From Erysipelotrichaceae bacterium (GTDB lineage: Bacteria > Bacillota_I > Bacilli_A > ML615J-28 > CAG-313), in the NCBI GenBank assembly GCA_015059015.1, contig SVBG01000004.1:62001-126000 (forward strand): a stretch of DNA of 64,000 bases, written 5' to 3'. Of the stretch, positions 48,573 to 58,172 are shown one piece after another (position 1 is the first letter of the stretch; the number at the start of each line of letters is the position of its first letter). A model generated the notes under the pieces. The model was not told where the DNA came from. It searched no databases and saw only the letters and a list, made by a program, of their open reading frames with translations. The translations under genes were made by a program, and so were the position numbers.

Positions 48573-49592
48573 ATGAATTTATTTTTAGCTAATGTATCGG
48601 CTGGTGTAGCTGTACCAATCATTATTGTTGTTATTTTATTAATTATTGTGATTTCAAATATAAGAATTGTTCCTCAAACTCAATCTTATATTATTGAAAG
48701 ACTTGGAAAGTATTGTAAAACTTGGGGAACTGGTATTCATATGTTAATACCTTTTATCGATAGAGTTGCAATAGATGTTAGCGCTCCAGCGCATGTTCAA
48801 TCTAAACTTGATAATCCTAGAAAAATAGGTATCGTTAATCTTAAAGAACAAGTTATTGACTTTGATCCACAACCTGTTATTACAAAAGATAATGTTACAA
48901 TGCAAATTGATACAGTAATTTATTTCCAAATTACTGATCCTAAACTTTATGTTTATGGTGTTTCTAATCCTATTAGAGCTCTTGATAACTTAACTACTAC
49001 TACTATTCGTAATATTATGGGTGGTATGGAACTAGATGTAGCGTTAACAAGTAGAAATGCAATTAATGAATCGATGCGTCAAGACTTAGATGAAGCAACA
49101 GATCCATGGGGAATTAAAGTTAAACGTGTTGAAATTAAAAATATTATGCCTCCAAAAGATATTAGAGAAGCAATGGAAAAACAAATGCGTGCTGAACGTG
49201 AAAAACGTGCTGCTATATTAAAGGCTGAAGGCGAAAAAGAAGCTGCAATTCGTCAAGCAGAAGGTGAAAAAGAATCAGAAATTCTAAGAGCAGAAGCACA
49301 AAAAGAGGCAGATATCTTAAGAGCAGAAGCACAAAAAGAAGCAGATATTTTAAGAGCAGAAGGTGAAGCTGAAGCAATTCTTAAACTTCATGAAGCACAA
49401 GCTCAAGGTATTGAATTGTTAACTAAAGCAGGTGCTGATAAAGCAGTTCTTACACTAAAGGCATATGACGCTTTAGTAAAAGTAGCAGACGGACAAGCTA
49501 CTAAGATTATTATTCCTTCTGAACTTCAAAGTTTAGCAGGTATTGCTCTTTCTGCAAAAGAAATAATTACTGAAACTAAAGAAGGTAAATAA
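48573..49592 (+). CDS. SPFH/Band 7 stomatin-like protein (paraslipin)
   Basis: A 339-residue protein: N-terminal membrane anchor (about 10-30), an SPFH domain starting at RIVPQTQSYIIERLGKY (about residues 31-47) and extending to about 200, and an Ala/Glu-rich coiled coil (about 200-280) with a repeated ILRAEAQKEAD. It probably forms membrane-bound oligomers in lipid microdomains with the NfeD-like protein. Confidence 0.92.
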   Translation: MNLFLANVSAGVAVPIIIVVILLIIVISNIRIVPQTQSYIIERLGKYCKTWGTGIHMLIPFIDRVAIDVSAPAHVQSKLDNPRKIGIVNLKEQVIDFDPQPVITKDNVTMQIDTVIYFQITDPKLYVYGVSNPIRALDNLTTTTIRNIMGGMELDVALTSRNAINESMRQDLDEATDPWGIKVKRVEIKNIMPPKDIREAMEKQMRAEREKRAAILKAEGEKEAAIRQAEGEKESEILRAEAQKEADILRAEAQKEADILRAEGEAEAILKLHEAQAQGIELLTKAGADKAVLTLKAYDALVKVADGQATKIIIPSELQSLAGIALSAKEIITETKEGK

Positions 49593-49602
49593 AAAAACTT
49601 AC

Positions 49603-49630
49603 AAAGGTTAATCGAAAAAGATTAGCCTTT
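49603..49630 (+). terminator. Terminator after the paraslipin gene
   Basis: 11-bp stem AAAGGTTAATC/GATTAGCCTTT (one G-U), then CTTTTTATTT. Confidence 0.8.
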
Positions 49631-49685
49631 CTTTTTATTTTATAGTAAATTTATGGTATGATATATATCAAGGAGATAAAATAGT

Positions 49686-51503
49686 ATGTTTTTACCTGTA
49701 AATAAAAAAGAAATGTTAGAAAGAGGAATAGAACAACCAGACTTTGTCTATGTTTGTGGAGATGCTTATGTAGACCATCCTTCTTTTGGACATGCAATAA
49801 TAAGTAGAATTTTAGAAGCACATGGGTTTACTGTTGTAATGCTTCCTCAACCTGATATATCAAATCCTGATTGGATGAAAGAATATGGAAGTCCTCGTCT
49901 TGCGTTTTTAGTTTCTGCTGGTAATATTGATTCAATGGTTAATCATTATTATGTAAGTAAGAAAAGAAGAACAAAAGATTACTATACACCGGGTGGTGTA
50001 ATGGGGAAACGTCCTGATCATGCAACAACCACATATTCTAAAGCGATAAAAAAAGCATATCCTGATGTTCCGATAATTATTGGAGGGGTTGAAGCGTCTT
50101 TAAGAAGATTGTGTCACTATGATTATATTAGTGATTCGTTAATGAAATCAATCCTTCTAGATAGTTTCGCAGACCTTATACTATATGGTATGGGAGAAAG
50201 AAATACTATTGAAGTAGCAGAAGCATTAAATGCGGGGCTTAATATTAGTGATATTATATATGTAAGAGGAACTGTATGGAAGACAAAAGATGAATCATTA
50301 CTTCCAAGTGATGCAATTTATCTACCAACATATAATGAATTAAAGAAAGATAAGCTTGCGTATGCAAGAAGTTTTAAAATTCAATATGAAAATACAGATC
50401 CATATATATCTAAACCTTTAGTTGAAAGATATGATAAGACTTTTGTTGTGCAAAATATTCCATCTCTTCCTTTAACAAGAGAATTAATGGATTGGACGTA
50501 TGGATTAGAATATGAAAGAACATATCATCCAATGTATGAAAAAGATGGTGGTGTTCCTGCTATTATAGAAGTAGAAAATAGTATAACTGTTAATAGAGGT
50601 TGTTTTGGAAGCTGTAGTTTTTGTGCAATAACATCCCATCAAGGTAGAATTATTCAATCTAGAAGTAAGGAAAGTGTTTTAGAAGAAGCTGTAAAAATAA
50701 CTAAAGGGCCTAATTTTAAAGGATATATTAATGATGTAGGTGGTCCTACTGCTAATTTTTACAAACCTTCTTGCCAAAAACAATTAGAACATGGTACTTG
50801 TCCTAAAAAACATTGTTTACACCCTGATAAATGTAAAAATTTAGAAATAAATCATGATGATTATTTAGATTTATTAAGAACGCTAAGAAATTTACCTGGC
50901 GTAAAGAAAGTTTTTATTAGAAGTGGCATAAGATATGATTACTTATATTATGATAAAGATGAGACTTTCTTTAGAGAATTAGTTAAATATCATATATCTG
51001 GTCAATTAAAAGTTGCACCAGAACATGTAAGTAATAACGTTTTGCATTATATGCAAAAACCTAATAGTGAACTTTATAAGAAATTTGTTGAAAAATATAA
51101 AAGATTAAATAAAGAAGAAAATAAAAATCAATATTTAGTTCCTTATTTAATGAGTAGTCACCCTGGATGTACGTTAAAAGATGCGATTATTCTTGCAGAA
51201 TATATTCGTGATGAAAAATTATATATAGAACAAGTACAAGATTTTTACCCAACTCCTACAACTTTAGCAACCGCAATGTATTATACAGGTGTTGATCCAA
51301 GAGATATGAAACCGGTGTATGTAGCAAAATCAAAAGAAGAAAAAGCCATGCAAAGAGCGTTGATTCAATATAAGAACCCAAATAACTATGATTTAGTTAA
51401 AAAAGCACTAATTCTTGCACATAGAGAGGATTTGATCGGAAATGGTCCAAAATGCTTAATTCCAAGAGTTAAACCTAATCCAAAATTTATAAAAAGAAAA
51501 TAA
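49686..51503 (+). CDS. YgiQ-family radical SAM protein
   Basis: A 605-residue member of the YgiQ (UPF0313) family. The [4Fe-4S] motif is GCFGSCSFCAIT (about residues 312-323). N-terminal DYYTPGGVMGKRPDHAT and C-terminal EQVQDFYPTPTTLATAMYYTG are family signatures. The reaction is not established for this family. Single gene with its own terminator. Confidence 0.92.
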   Translation: MFLPVNKKEMLERGIEQPDFVYVCGDAYVDHPSFGHAIISRILEAHGFTVVMLPQPDISNPDWMKEYGSPRLAFLVSAGNIDSMVNHYYVSKKRRTKDYYTPGGVMGKRPDHATTTYSKAIKKAYPDVPIIIGGVEASLRRLCHYDYISDSLMKSILLDSFADLILYGMGERNTIEVAEALNAGLNISDIIYVRGTVWKTKDESLLPSDAIYLPTYNELKKDKLAYARSFKIQYENTDPYISKPLVERYDKTFVVQNIPSLPLTRELMDWTYGLEYERTYHPMYEKDGGVPAIIEVENSITVNRGCFGSCSFCAITSHQGRIIQSRSKESVLEEAVKITKGPNFKGYINDVGGPTANFYKPSCQKQLEHGTCPKKHCLHPDKCKNLEINHDDYLDLLRTLRNLPGVKKVFIRSGIRYDYLYYDKDETFFRELVKYHISGQLKVAPEHVSNNVLHYMQKPNSELYKKFVEKYKRLNKEENKNQYLVPYLMSSHPGCTLKDAIILAEYIRDEKLYIEQVQDFYPTPTTLATAMYYTGVDPRDMKPVYVAKSKEEKAMQRALIQYKNPNNYDLVKKALILAHREDLIGNGPKCLIPRVKPNPKFIKRK

Positions 51504-51512
51504 TTATATATA

Positions 51513-51544
51513 ATAAAGAAAGAAAAAAGATTCTTTCTTTATTT
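51513..51544 (+). terminator. Terminator after the radical SAM gene
   Basis: Perfect 13-bp stem AATAAAGAAAGAA/TTCTTTCTTTATT with TTTTT following. Confidence 0.85.
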
Positions 51545-51619
51545 TTTTCTATTATAATGAGTAGATAAAAATATAAAATTATACAACTAAAATCTACAAA
51601 AAAATACTTGTTAAATGTA

Positions 51620-51648
51620 TTGCATTTATAAGCAATTTATGATATAAT
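51620..51648 (+). promoter_or_regulatory. Promoter of dnaX-ebfC-recR
   Basis: -35 TTGCAT (51620-51625), 17-bp spacer, -10 TATAAT (51643-51648), 39 bp upstream of dnaX. No SRP RNA is visible in the 184-bp gap, unlike Bacillus. Confidence 0.8.
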
Positions 51649-51687
51649 ATATATAATAAAGAAAGAATTGATTAAAGGAGAATCACT

Positions 51688-54600
51688 ATGGGATATAAAG
51701 CATTATATAGAAGTTATAGACCCACAACTTTTAAGGAAGTTATCGGACAAAAGCATGTAATTCAAACGTTAAAGAACGCTATTGTTGAAAATAGAACATC
51801 ACATGCGTATGTTTTTAGTGGATTAAGAGGAATTGGTAAAACTACAATTGCACGTATTCTAGCAAAAGCAGTTAACTGTCAAAATCCAATTGAAGGGGAA
51901 CCATGTAATGAGTGTGAAAGTTGTAAAGCAATTAATGAAAATATAACTACTGATGTTGTTGAATTAGATGCTGCTAGTAACAATGGAGTAGATGAAATTA
52001 GATCTTTACTTGAAAAGGTAAATTTTTTACCAAGCTTTTTAACTAAAAAAGTATATATTATCGATGAAGTACATATGCTATCTACAGCTGCTTTTAATGC
52101 TTTATTAAAAACATTAGAGGAACCACCTGCATATGTTATGTTTGTTCTTGCTACAACTGAACCACATAAAATTCCAATGACAATTCTTTCTAGATGTCAA
52201 CGTTTTGATTTTAAACAATTTACAATCGAAGAATTAACAGAAGAATTAGTTTATATTTGTGCAAAAGAAAATATTCAAATAACAAATGAAGCGTTAAATG
52301 GTATTGCGGAAGCTGCAGAAGGTGGAATGCGTGACGCGTTAAGTATTCTTGATCAAGCAAGTGTCTATGCAGAAGGCGAAATTACTGTTGAAGATATAAA
52401 TAATGTAACAGGAAATATATCTAATCAAAAAATAATAAAACTTTTAAAAGCTTTAAATAATGATGATGCTACTGATGCTATTTCAAATATAAATGAACTA
52501 TTAAATATGGGAAAAGAAGTTAGTAGACTGATTACAAATGTTATTCAATTTTGTCGTGATTTATTGCTATATAAGAGTGTTAATGAAGCTCCGAATGATA
52601 AATATATATATTCTACAGAGGAATTTAAAGAATTAGTTGAAGAAACAGATAGTAAAAGATTGTTCTATTATATAGATGTTTTAGTAGATGTTCAAAATAA
52701 AATAAGATTTACTAACTCGCAAAAAATATATTTAGAAGTAGGAATTATGAAAATTGTTAATTCAGCTTCTGAAGATATTGATTTATTAGGTCGTATTCAA
52801 GAATTAGAGTATCGCTTAGAAAATGGTGAAGGTTATGAATATAGTGGTAGTTATTCATCTAACAATTCATCGTTCGAACAAAGAATATTAACAATCGAAA
52901 ATAAGATTAAAAAAATACAAAATGAAATAGAAAAAACTAATATTAATGGGTTTAAAGAAACTATAAATAGTAAAATCAGTGTGTTAGAAGATGTTGTATC
53001 TAAAACAAGTGCTTTACCCAATACAATCGAACAAAGAATAACAATTTTAGAGAATAGATTAGAAGATATTGAAAATGGTGATTATGAAGAAAACATAAAT
53101 AACTCTGAAAATAATAATCAAAATGTGATAGATGTTAAAGCTGATAGTTATGCAAATCCACTTGATTCTAGTTTAAACGAAAAAATAGAAAAAATAGAAA
53201 AAGATTTAAACGACTATATAGCTAAAACAAATGCCATTTTAACTGCAGTTGTTGAAGATTTAGAAAACGTTAAAGATGATAATAACGATATTTCTGAAAC
53301 AAGTTCTACTGTTGATGATGATGTTATTTTAGAACTAATTGATAAAATTTCACAAATTGAAGAAAAAATTAATAACATTCAAAATATTGCTGTTCCGGTT
53401 AACAATAATTCGTCTGAATTAAACGAAAAAATAAATACTTTAACTGAAATAGTTAATAGTCTTAAGAGTAAAGTTGAAGTTATTTATAATAAAGGATATG
53501 CCGAAGTTAGTTTTCAATCATTATTTGATGTTGATACTCCAGCACAAAACAATGATCTTGCAGATGCGGTAAATGAGTTAATTCAAGAATTCAATTTAGT
53601 TAAAGAAGAAATTGAAAAAATTAAAACGCAAGGGGACTCTAATTTTTCTTTATATAATAAGGACAAGGAAAACGATTCGAATGTTGAATTATTAACTGGT
53701 TTGGTTAAAGAGTTAGAGTATAAAGTTAATGAACTAGAACAAAAAATAATTAACCTACCTAATCCTTCTGTTTCTCCTTATAGTGTTCAAAATAATGATG
53801 TTATAGCAAATCAAATTGCTGAAATCAAAACTAATTATTTTGTTTTAACTCAAGCATTAACTTTAATGAAAGAAAAATATGATAATCTTCAAATAGGTGG
53901 AATACCTCAACCTGTTATTGTTCAAATTGAAAATATTGAAAATACATTAAAAGATTTGCGTATTGAACTTGATGAATTGAAATCTTGTGCATTAAAAGAT
54001 GGTGCTTTAAATGAAACAATTGAAACTATTCATGTTTTAGAACGTGGTGTTAAAGAATTAGAAAATAAATTAAATGAAGTTTTAAATAATCCACAACCTA
54101 TTATTCATAAGGAAGAAAAAGTAGAAATAGTTGAAAATGTTGTTAAAGAAGAACCTGTTGTAAAGAATCCTGCACCACAAGAAGACAAAGTGGAAACAAT
54201 TATTCCTATTCAATCAGATTTAATTGAGGTAGATTTAACTCCTGAAATTTATAATATTAAAGTTATTGAAAATATTTTACATGAAGCAAGACTTCCTGAG
54301 TGTAAGAATGTTAAGAATCAATTAATGAGTGCTTGGTCTAATTTAGAAGATAAAGTAGGTGCTCAATTAATGTATGTTGCTAAAATATTAAGTAATGGTT
54401 TATTAGTTGCAAATGGTAAAACACATTTAATTATTGTTTATCCGAATGCTCAACTTTGTAACCATATTATGACGCCTAAACATTATGAAAATGCCAAAGA
54501 AGTTTTAAAAGTTGGGTTAGGAAAGGCTTACGAGTTTGTAGCTTTACCTGATGATACTTGGAAAGAAAAACGATTGGAATATCATGATAAATTTAGAGTA

Positions 54601-54735
54601 GGCGATGTTTATCCTGTGTTATCGCCAATCAATAATCCTAAATTAAGAGTGGTTGTTAGAAAAGAATCGCCAAAGTCTGAACGTGAAATTGCAATTGAAA
54701 AAGCAAATAATTTCTTTGGTGATGATGAAGATTAA
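51688..54735 (+). CDS. dnaX: DNA polymerase III gamma/tau subunit with long coiled-coil insert
   Basis: A 1015-residue clamp loader subunit, far longer than the usual 550-650. Residues 1-355 are standard: Walker A GLRGIGKTT, four zinc-binding Cys in the CQNPIEGEPCNECESC stretch, IIDEVHML and SRCQRFDF. Then roughly 485 residues (about 360-842) of Glu/Lys/Asn-rich heptad sequence are interposed before a recognisable tau-type C-terminal domain (about 843-1015, with AWSNLEDKVGAQLMYV). No frameshift heptamer was identified. Confidence 0.92.
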   Translation: MGYKALYRSYRPTTFKEVIGQKHVIQTLKNAIVENRTSHAYVFSGLRGIGKTTIARILAKAVNCQNPIEGEPCNECESCKAINENITTDVVELDAASNNGVDEIRSLLEKVNFLPSFLTKKVYIIDEVHMLSTAAFNALLKTLEEPPAYVMFVLATTEPHKIPMTILSRCQRFDFKQFTIEELTEELVYICAKENIQITNEALNGIAEAAEGGMRDALSILDQASVYAEGEITVEDINNVTGNISNQKIIKLLKALNNDDATDAISNINELLNMGKEVSRLITNVIQFCRDLLLYKSVNEAPNDKYIYSTEEFKELVEETDSKRLFYYIDVLVDVQNKIRFTNSQKIYLEVGIMKIVNSASEDIDLLGRIQELEYRLENGEGYEYSGSYSSNNSSFEQRILTIENKIKKIQNEIEKTNINGFKETINSKISVLEDVVSKTSALPNTIEQRITILENRLEDIENGDYEENINNSENNNQNVIDVKADSYANPLDSSLNEKIEKIEKDLNDYIAKTNAILTAVVEDLENVKDDNNDISETSSTVDDDVILELIDKISQIEEKINNIQNIAVPVNNNSSELNEKINTLTEIVNSLKSKVEVIYNKGYAEVSFQSLFDVDTPAQNNDLADAVNELIQEFNLVKEEIEKIKTQGDSNFSLYNKDKENDSNVELLTGLVKELEYKVNELEQKIINLPNPSVSPYSVQNNDVIANQIAEIKTNYFVLTQALTLMKEKYDNLQIGGIPQPVIVQIENIENTLKDLRIELDELKSCALKDGALNETIETIHVLERGVKELENKLNEVLNNPQPIIHKEEKVEIVENVVKEEPVVKNPAPQEDKVETIIPIQSDLIEVDLTPEIYNIKVIENILHEARLPECKNVKNQLMSAWSNLEDKVGAQLMYVAKILSNGLLVANGKTHLIIVYPNAQLCNHIMTPKHYENAKEVLKVGLGKAYEFVALPDDTWKEKRLEYHDKFRVGDVYPVLSPINNPKLRVVVRKESPKSEREIAIEKANNFFGDDED

Positions 54736-54755
54736 TATAGAAAGGATGTAGTATA

Positions 54756-55055
54756 ATGAATCAACAAGCTATGTTACGTAAAATGCGTCAACTTCAAAAA
54801 GAAATGTTAGAAACTCAAAAACAAATTGAAGAGACTTTGTTCACTGCTACTTGTTTCCCTGTTACAGGTGAAATGTATGGTTCTAAAAAAGAATTTAAAG
54901 TAAGCGTTGATAAGGATTTTGTGATTGAAGATGAAGATGATCGTGAAACATTAGAAGATGCAATTGCATCTGTTGTAAATAAATTATTAAAAGATATTGA
55001 TAAGATGACAGAAGAAAAAATGTCTAAGTATCAAGCTTTGACTGGATTCTTCTAA
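54756..55055 (+). CDS. ebfC: YbaB/EbfC-family nucleoid-associated protein
   Basis: A 99-residue protein of the YbaB/EbfC family, normally a small DNA-binding dimer. The helical N-terminus MLRKMRQLQKEMLETQKQIE and the EEKMSKYQALTGFF end fit. The position between dnaX and recR is invariant in Firmicutes. The central PG-rich loop is replaced by an acidic stretch (EDEDDRE near 65-71). Confidence 0.88.
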   Translation: MNQQAMLRKMRQLQKEMLETQKQIEETLFTATCFPVTGEMYGSKKEFKVSVDKDFVIEDEDDRETLEDAIASVVNKLLKDIDKMTEEKMSKYQALTGFF

Positions 55056-55059
55056 AAAT

Positions 55060-55662
55060 ATGTCTAATTTGAAGTTTTTAGATTTTTTAGCTGCATCTTT
55101 TGAAAATCTTCCTGGTGTTGGAAAAAAGACAGCTAAAAGATACGCTTATTATGTTATTGAAAAGATGAGTGTTGAACAAGTTGAAGAATTTGCAAAAGTA
55201 TTAATTGAAACTAAAAACAGTGTTCATAATTGTCCAATTTGTGGAATGTTAAGTTTACAAAACCCTTGTGAAATTTGTTCATCTAAATTAAGAGATAAGT
55301 CAAAAATAATGGTTTTAAAAGACACTAAAGATATAATTGCGGTTGAAAATATGGGAGAATATAATGGTTTATATCATTCTCTTAACGGTTTAATTTCGCC
55401 GATGGATGGAGTAGGTCCTGATAATTTAACAATTGATTTGTTAGAAAAAAGATTAGATAATTCCGTTAATGAGCTAATTATCGCGACAAGTTTTACACCT
55501 TCTGGTGAAACAACAGCTTTGTATTTAGAGAAAATTTTTGAAAATAAAAATATTATTATATCTCGTTTGGGGTATGGACTTCCAGCCGGAGGAGATATTG
55601 AATTTATTGATGAATTAACTTTAAAAAGAGCTTTAAGTAATAGAGTAAGTAATAAAAAATAG
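55060..55662 (+). CDS. recR: Recombination protein RecR
   Basis: A 200-residue ring-forming protein that acts with RecF and RecO. The helix-hairpin-helix contains LPGVGKKTAKRYAYYV (17-32), then the four-Cys zinc finger (CPICG and CEIC), and the TOPRIM domain starts at IMVLKDTKD. It starts 4 nt after ebfC. Confidence 0.95.
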   Translation: MSNLKFLDFLAASFENLPGVGKKTAKRYAYYVIEKMSVEQVEEFAKVLIETKNSVHNCPICGMLSLQNPCEICSSKLRDKSKIMVLKDTKDIIAVENMGEYNGLYHSLNGLISPMDGVGPDNLTIDLLEKRLDNSVNELIIATSFTPSGETTALYLEKIFENKNIIISRLGYGLPAGGDIEFIDELTLKRALSNRVSNKK

Positions 55663-55670
55663 GAGCAAAT

Positions 55671-55895
55671 ATGAATGTGATTAATAAAATTTCTGAAATT
55701 GGAAATGCGTTCTTTAATTTAATATCGGATTGGATCATTCCATTACCTGGTATTATTAAAGGCTTTATAGCACTAGTTGTTTTAGGACTGGTTGCAATAG
55801 GAATACTTACACTACTTAAAAAGTCTTTTAAGATTTTTGGAATTATATTGTTAGTGATTTTTATTGTTATATTTGCTTCTGCTATATTTAATTAA
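55671..55895 (+). CDS. Small membrane protein, BofA-like position
   Basis: A 74-residue protein with two hydrophobic segments (about 29-49 and 53-72) and an amphipathic N-terminus. It follows recR by 8 nt and is probably co-transcribed. In Bacillus bofA lies downstream of recR, but I see no BofA sequence similarity. It could be a remnant or an unrelated membrane peptide. Confidence 0.5.
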   Translation: MNVINKISEIGNAFFNLISDWIIPLPGIIKGFIALVVLGLVAIGILTLLKKSFKIFGIILLVIFIVIFASAIFN

Positions 55896-55913
55896 TAGGA
55901 AAAAATTAGCAAG

Positions 55914-55961
55914 CAAAAAAAGAGTTTTACGCTGATTATTTGAAGTAAAACTCTTTTTTTT
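55914..55961 (+). terminator. Terminator of the dnaX-recR operon
   Basis: Stem AAAAAGAGTTTTAC/GTAAAACTCTTTTT with a 14-nt loop and a long T-run. Confidence 0.85.
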
Positions 55962-56034
55962 ATACTTTTTTTGCATTTAATAAAAAAACAAAAAAATATT
56001 TTTTTCTCCAAAATTAAATATTATTTACTAACTT

Positions 56035-56099
56035 GTTTGCTAAAAAGAACAAAATGTGGTAAAATAAGATACGTGAATGGAGCTATTTTTTTAGCAAAC
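56035..56099. promoter_or_regulatory. Inverted repeat around the ABC importer promoter, candidate operator
   Basis: Arms GTTTGCTAAAAA (56035-56046) and TTTTTAGCAAAC (56088-56099) are exact complements 41 bp apart. The left arm overlaps the -35 region and the right lies in the 5' leader. They may bind a repressor with DNA looping or form a leader stem. No regulator gene is adjacent. Confidence 0.4.
56037..56065 (+). promoter_or_regulatory. Promoter of the ABC importer/nuclease locus
   Basis: -35 TTGCTA (56037-56042), 17-bp spacer, -10 TAAAAT (56060-56065), 60 bp upstream of the ATPase gene. Confidence 0.6.
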
Positions 56100-56124
56100 T
56101 TTAATAAGTAGGAGGAAAATTATT

Positions 56125-57186
56125 ATGGACATTCGCTTAGTGAATTTAACAAAAATATTTGCTGATAAGAATTCAGAAGTGCGTGCAGTGGATAATCTTA
56201 ATATTGATATCCCTTCTGGTAAACTTATTGGCTTACTTGGTCCTTCTGGGTGCGGTAAATCTACAACACTTTATATGATTGCTGGTTTACATGAACCTTC
56301 ATCAGGACAAATTTTCTTTGGAGACGAAGATGTTACTGCTTTACCGCCTGAAAGAAGAGGTATTGGTTTAGTGTTCCAAAACTATGCGCTATACCCTCAT
56401 ATGACTGTAAGACAAAACATTATGTTTCCACTTCAAAATATGAAATTAGAAAAAGATGTCATTGCAGCAAGAACTATTAAATATGCAAGACTAGTTGGTA
56501 TCGAAGAATTACTTGATAGAAAACCAAAACAATTATCAGGTGGTCAACAACAACGTGTTGCTATTGCAAGAGCATTAGTTAAAGAACCAAAAGTATTATT
56601 ACTTGATGAACCTTTATCAAATTTAGATGCAAGACTTCGTTTACAAACACGTGAAGAAATTAGAAGAATTCAACGTGAAACAGGTATAACAACAATCTTC
56701 GTTACTCATGACCAAGAAGAAGCTATGAGTATTTCAGATGAAATTGTTGTTATGAAATTTGGTCTTGAACAACAAACAGATGCACCACAAAAAGTTTATG
56801 ATAATCCTAAAAACTTATTTGTTGCTAAATTCTTAGGTACTCCACCTATTAATGTATTCTCTGGTTATGTTCATGATGGCGGATTATTTATTGGTGAAGA
56901 TCGCGTTGGCGATACAAATCTTTCTGACCAAGAAGTTACTATCGGTATTCGTCCAGAAGGTTTTGAAGTTTCAGAAGAAGGTACTATGAATATTCATGTT
57001 AAACAAATTGAACGTATCGGTCGTGACATGTCAGTTATTGCTGTAAATCCTTTCTCTGAAAAAGATACGTTTAGATTTATTATTGAATCAGATGTTGAAC
57101 TTCAAGAAAACACAGATGTTAAAGTATTAGTTAAACCTCGTAAATGTTTTGTATTCCATAAAGTAACTGAAGAGAGGTTACAATAA
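56125..57186 (+). CDS. ABC importer ATPase (MsmK/UgpC/MalK type)
   Basis: A 353-residue nucleotide-binding subunit: Walker A GPSGCGKST, signature LSGGQQQRV, Walker B LLLDEPLSNLDARLR, H-loop THDQEEAMS, and a C-terminal TOBE-like regulatory region (about 240-353). This type energises carbohydrate or glycerol-phosphate importers. It leads an operon with two permeases and a binding protein. Confidence 0.93.
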   Translation: MDIRLVNLTKIFADKNSEVRAVDNLNIDIPSGKLIGLLGPSGCGKSTTLYMIAGLHEPSSGQIFFGDEDVTALPPERRGIGLVFQNYALYPHMTVRQNIMFPLQNMKLEKDVIAARTIKYARLVGIEELLDRKPKQLSGGQQQRVAIARALVKEPKVLLLDEPLSNLDARLRLQTREEIRRIQRETGITTIFVTHDQEEAMSISDEIVVMKFGLEQQTDAPQKVYDNPKNLFVAKFLGTPPINVFSGYVHDGGLFIGEDRVGDTNLSDQEVTIGIRPEGFEVSEEGTMNIHVKQIERIGRDMSVIAVNPFSEKDTFRFIIESDVELQENTDVKVLVKPRKCFVFHKVTEERLQ

Positions 57187-57188
57187 TT

Positions 57189-58160
57189 ATGGTTGAAGGA
57201 AATAAGACAAAAAATTTCTGGAGAGGAATGTTATATTTATCACCAGCGATTATTTTGCTGTTAGTATTTACATTCTATCCAGTTATACAAACGTTTGTAA
57301 TATCGTTTAACTATGGATACAATTATGCGTTAACTAGATTTGGCTTTTTTGCTCCTTATAACCCTGAAGGTTGGGGGTTTGCGAATTATGCTAAAATTTT
57401 CTCAGAAGGAAATCCGTTTGTACAATGTTTAATTAACACAATTATTATTGTTTTTGTGTCTGTTCCAATTTCTATTATGCTTTCGTTGGTTATTGCTGTT
57501 GCATTAAACTCAATTAAGCCTTTACAAAAATTCTTACAAACTATTTTCTTTTTACCGTATGTAACAAATACAATTGCGATTGGTATGGTATTTAGTGTCA
57601 TGTTTGAATCAGAACAAGGTTTAATGAATACATTCTTAAATTTAATGGGACAAAGTAGTGTAAATTGGCTAGGTGGAAATCCTGATGCTTCAATATTGTT
57701 TGATAGTCAATTCTTTACATCGTTAATTGTGTTAGTTACTTATATCGTATGGAATTCGCTTCCTTTTAAAGTTATTATTTTACTTAGCTCGCTACAAAGT
57801 GTTGATAGACAATATTATCAAGCTGCACAAATTGATGGAACTACTAAATTTAGAACATTTACTAAAATTACTGTTCCGCTTCTATCACCACAAATATTCT
57901 ACTTGCTAATTACATCGTTTATTGGTGCGTTTAAAGAATATACATCAGTTGTTGCTATCTTTGGAGATCGTGCTGAATCAGTTGGTAGCCATAATAATAT
58001 GGGAACAGTTGTTTGGTATATTTATGAATACTTAAAAGGAAATAGAAGTGGTGCTGCTACTACCGGATATGCTGCTGCAGGTGCGGTTGTGTTGTTCTTT
58101 ATTATTTTATTCTTCACTGGAATTAATAAAATAATTGAAAAGAAGAAAGTACATTTCTAG
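57189..58160 (+). CDS. ABC importer permease (UgpA/MalF-like)
   Basis: A 323-residue permease with six transmembrane segments. The EAA loop motif YYQAAQIDGTTKFRTFTKIT is at about 217-236. It starts 2 nt after the ATPase gene. Substrate is not determined by sequence. Confidence 0.9.
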   Translation: MVEGNKTKNFWRGMLYLSPAIILLLVFTFYPVIQTFVISFNYGYNYALTRFGFFAPYNPEGWGFANYAKIFSEGNPFVQCLINTIIIVFVSVPISIMLSLVIAVALNSIKPLQKFLQTIFFLPYVTNTIAIGMVFSVMFESEQGLMNTFLNLMGQSSVNWLGGNPDASILFDSQFFTSLIVLVTYIVWNSLPFKVIILLSSLQSVDRQYYQAAQIDGTTKFRTFTKITVPLLSPQIFYLLITSFIGAFKEYTSVVAIFGDRAESVGSHNNMGTVVWYIYEYLKGNRSGAATTGYAAAGAVVLFFIILFFTGINKIIEKKKVHF

Positions 58161-58172
58161 AGGTGAACGAAT

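Noticed and set aside
51504-51687. SRP RNA gene upstream of dnaX
   Set aside because: Bacillus has it here, but no GGAA tetraloop-type hairpin or suitable length was seen; only a terminator and a promoter.
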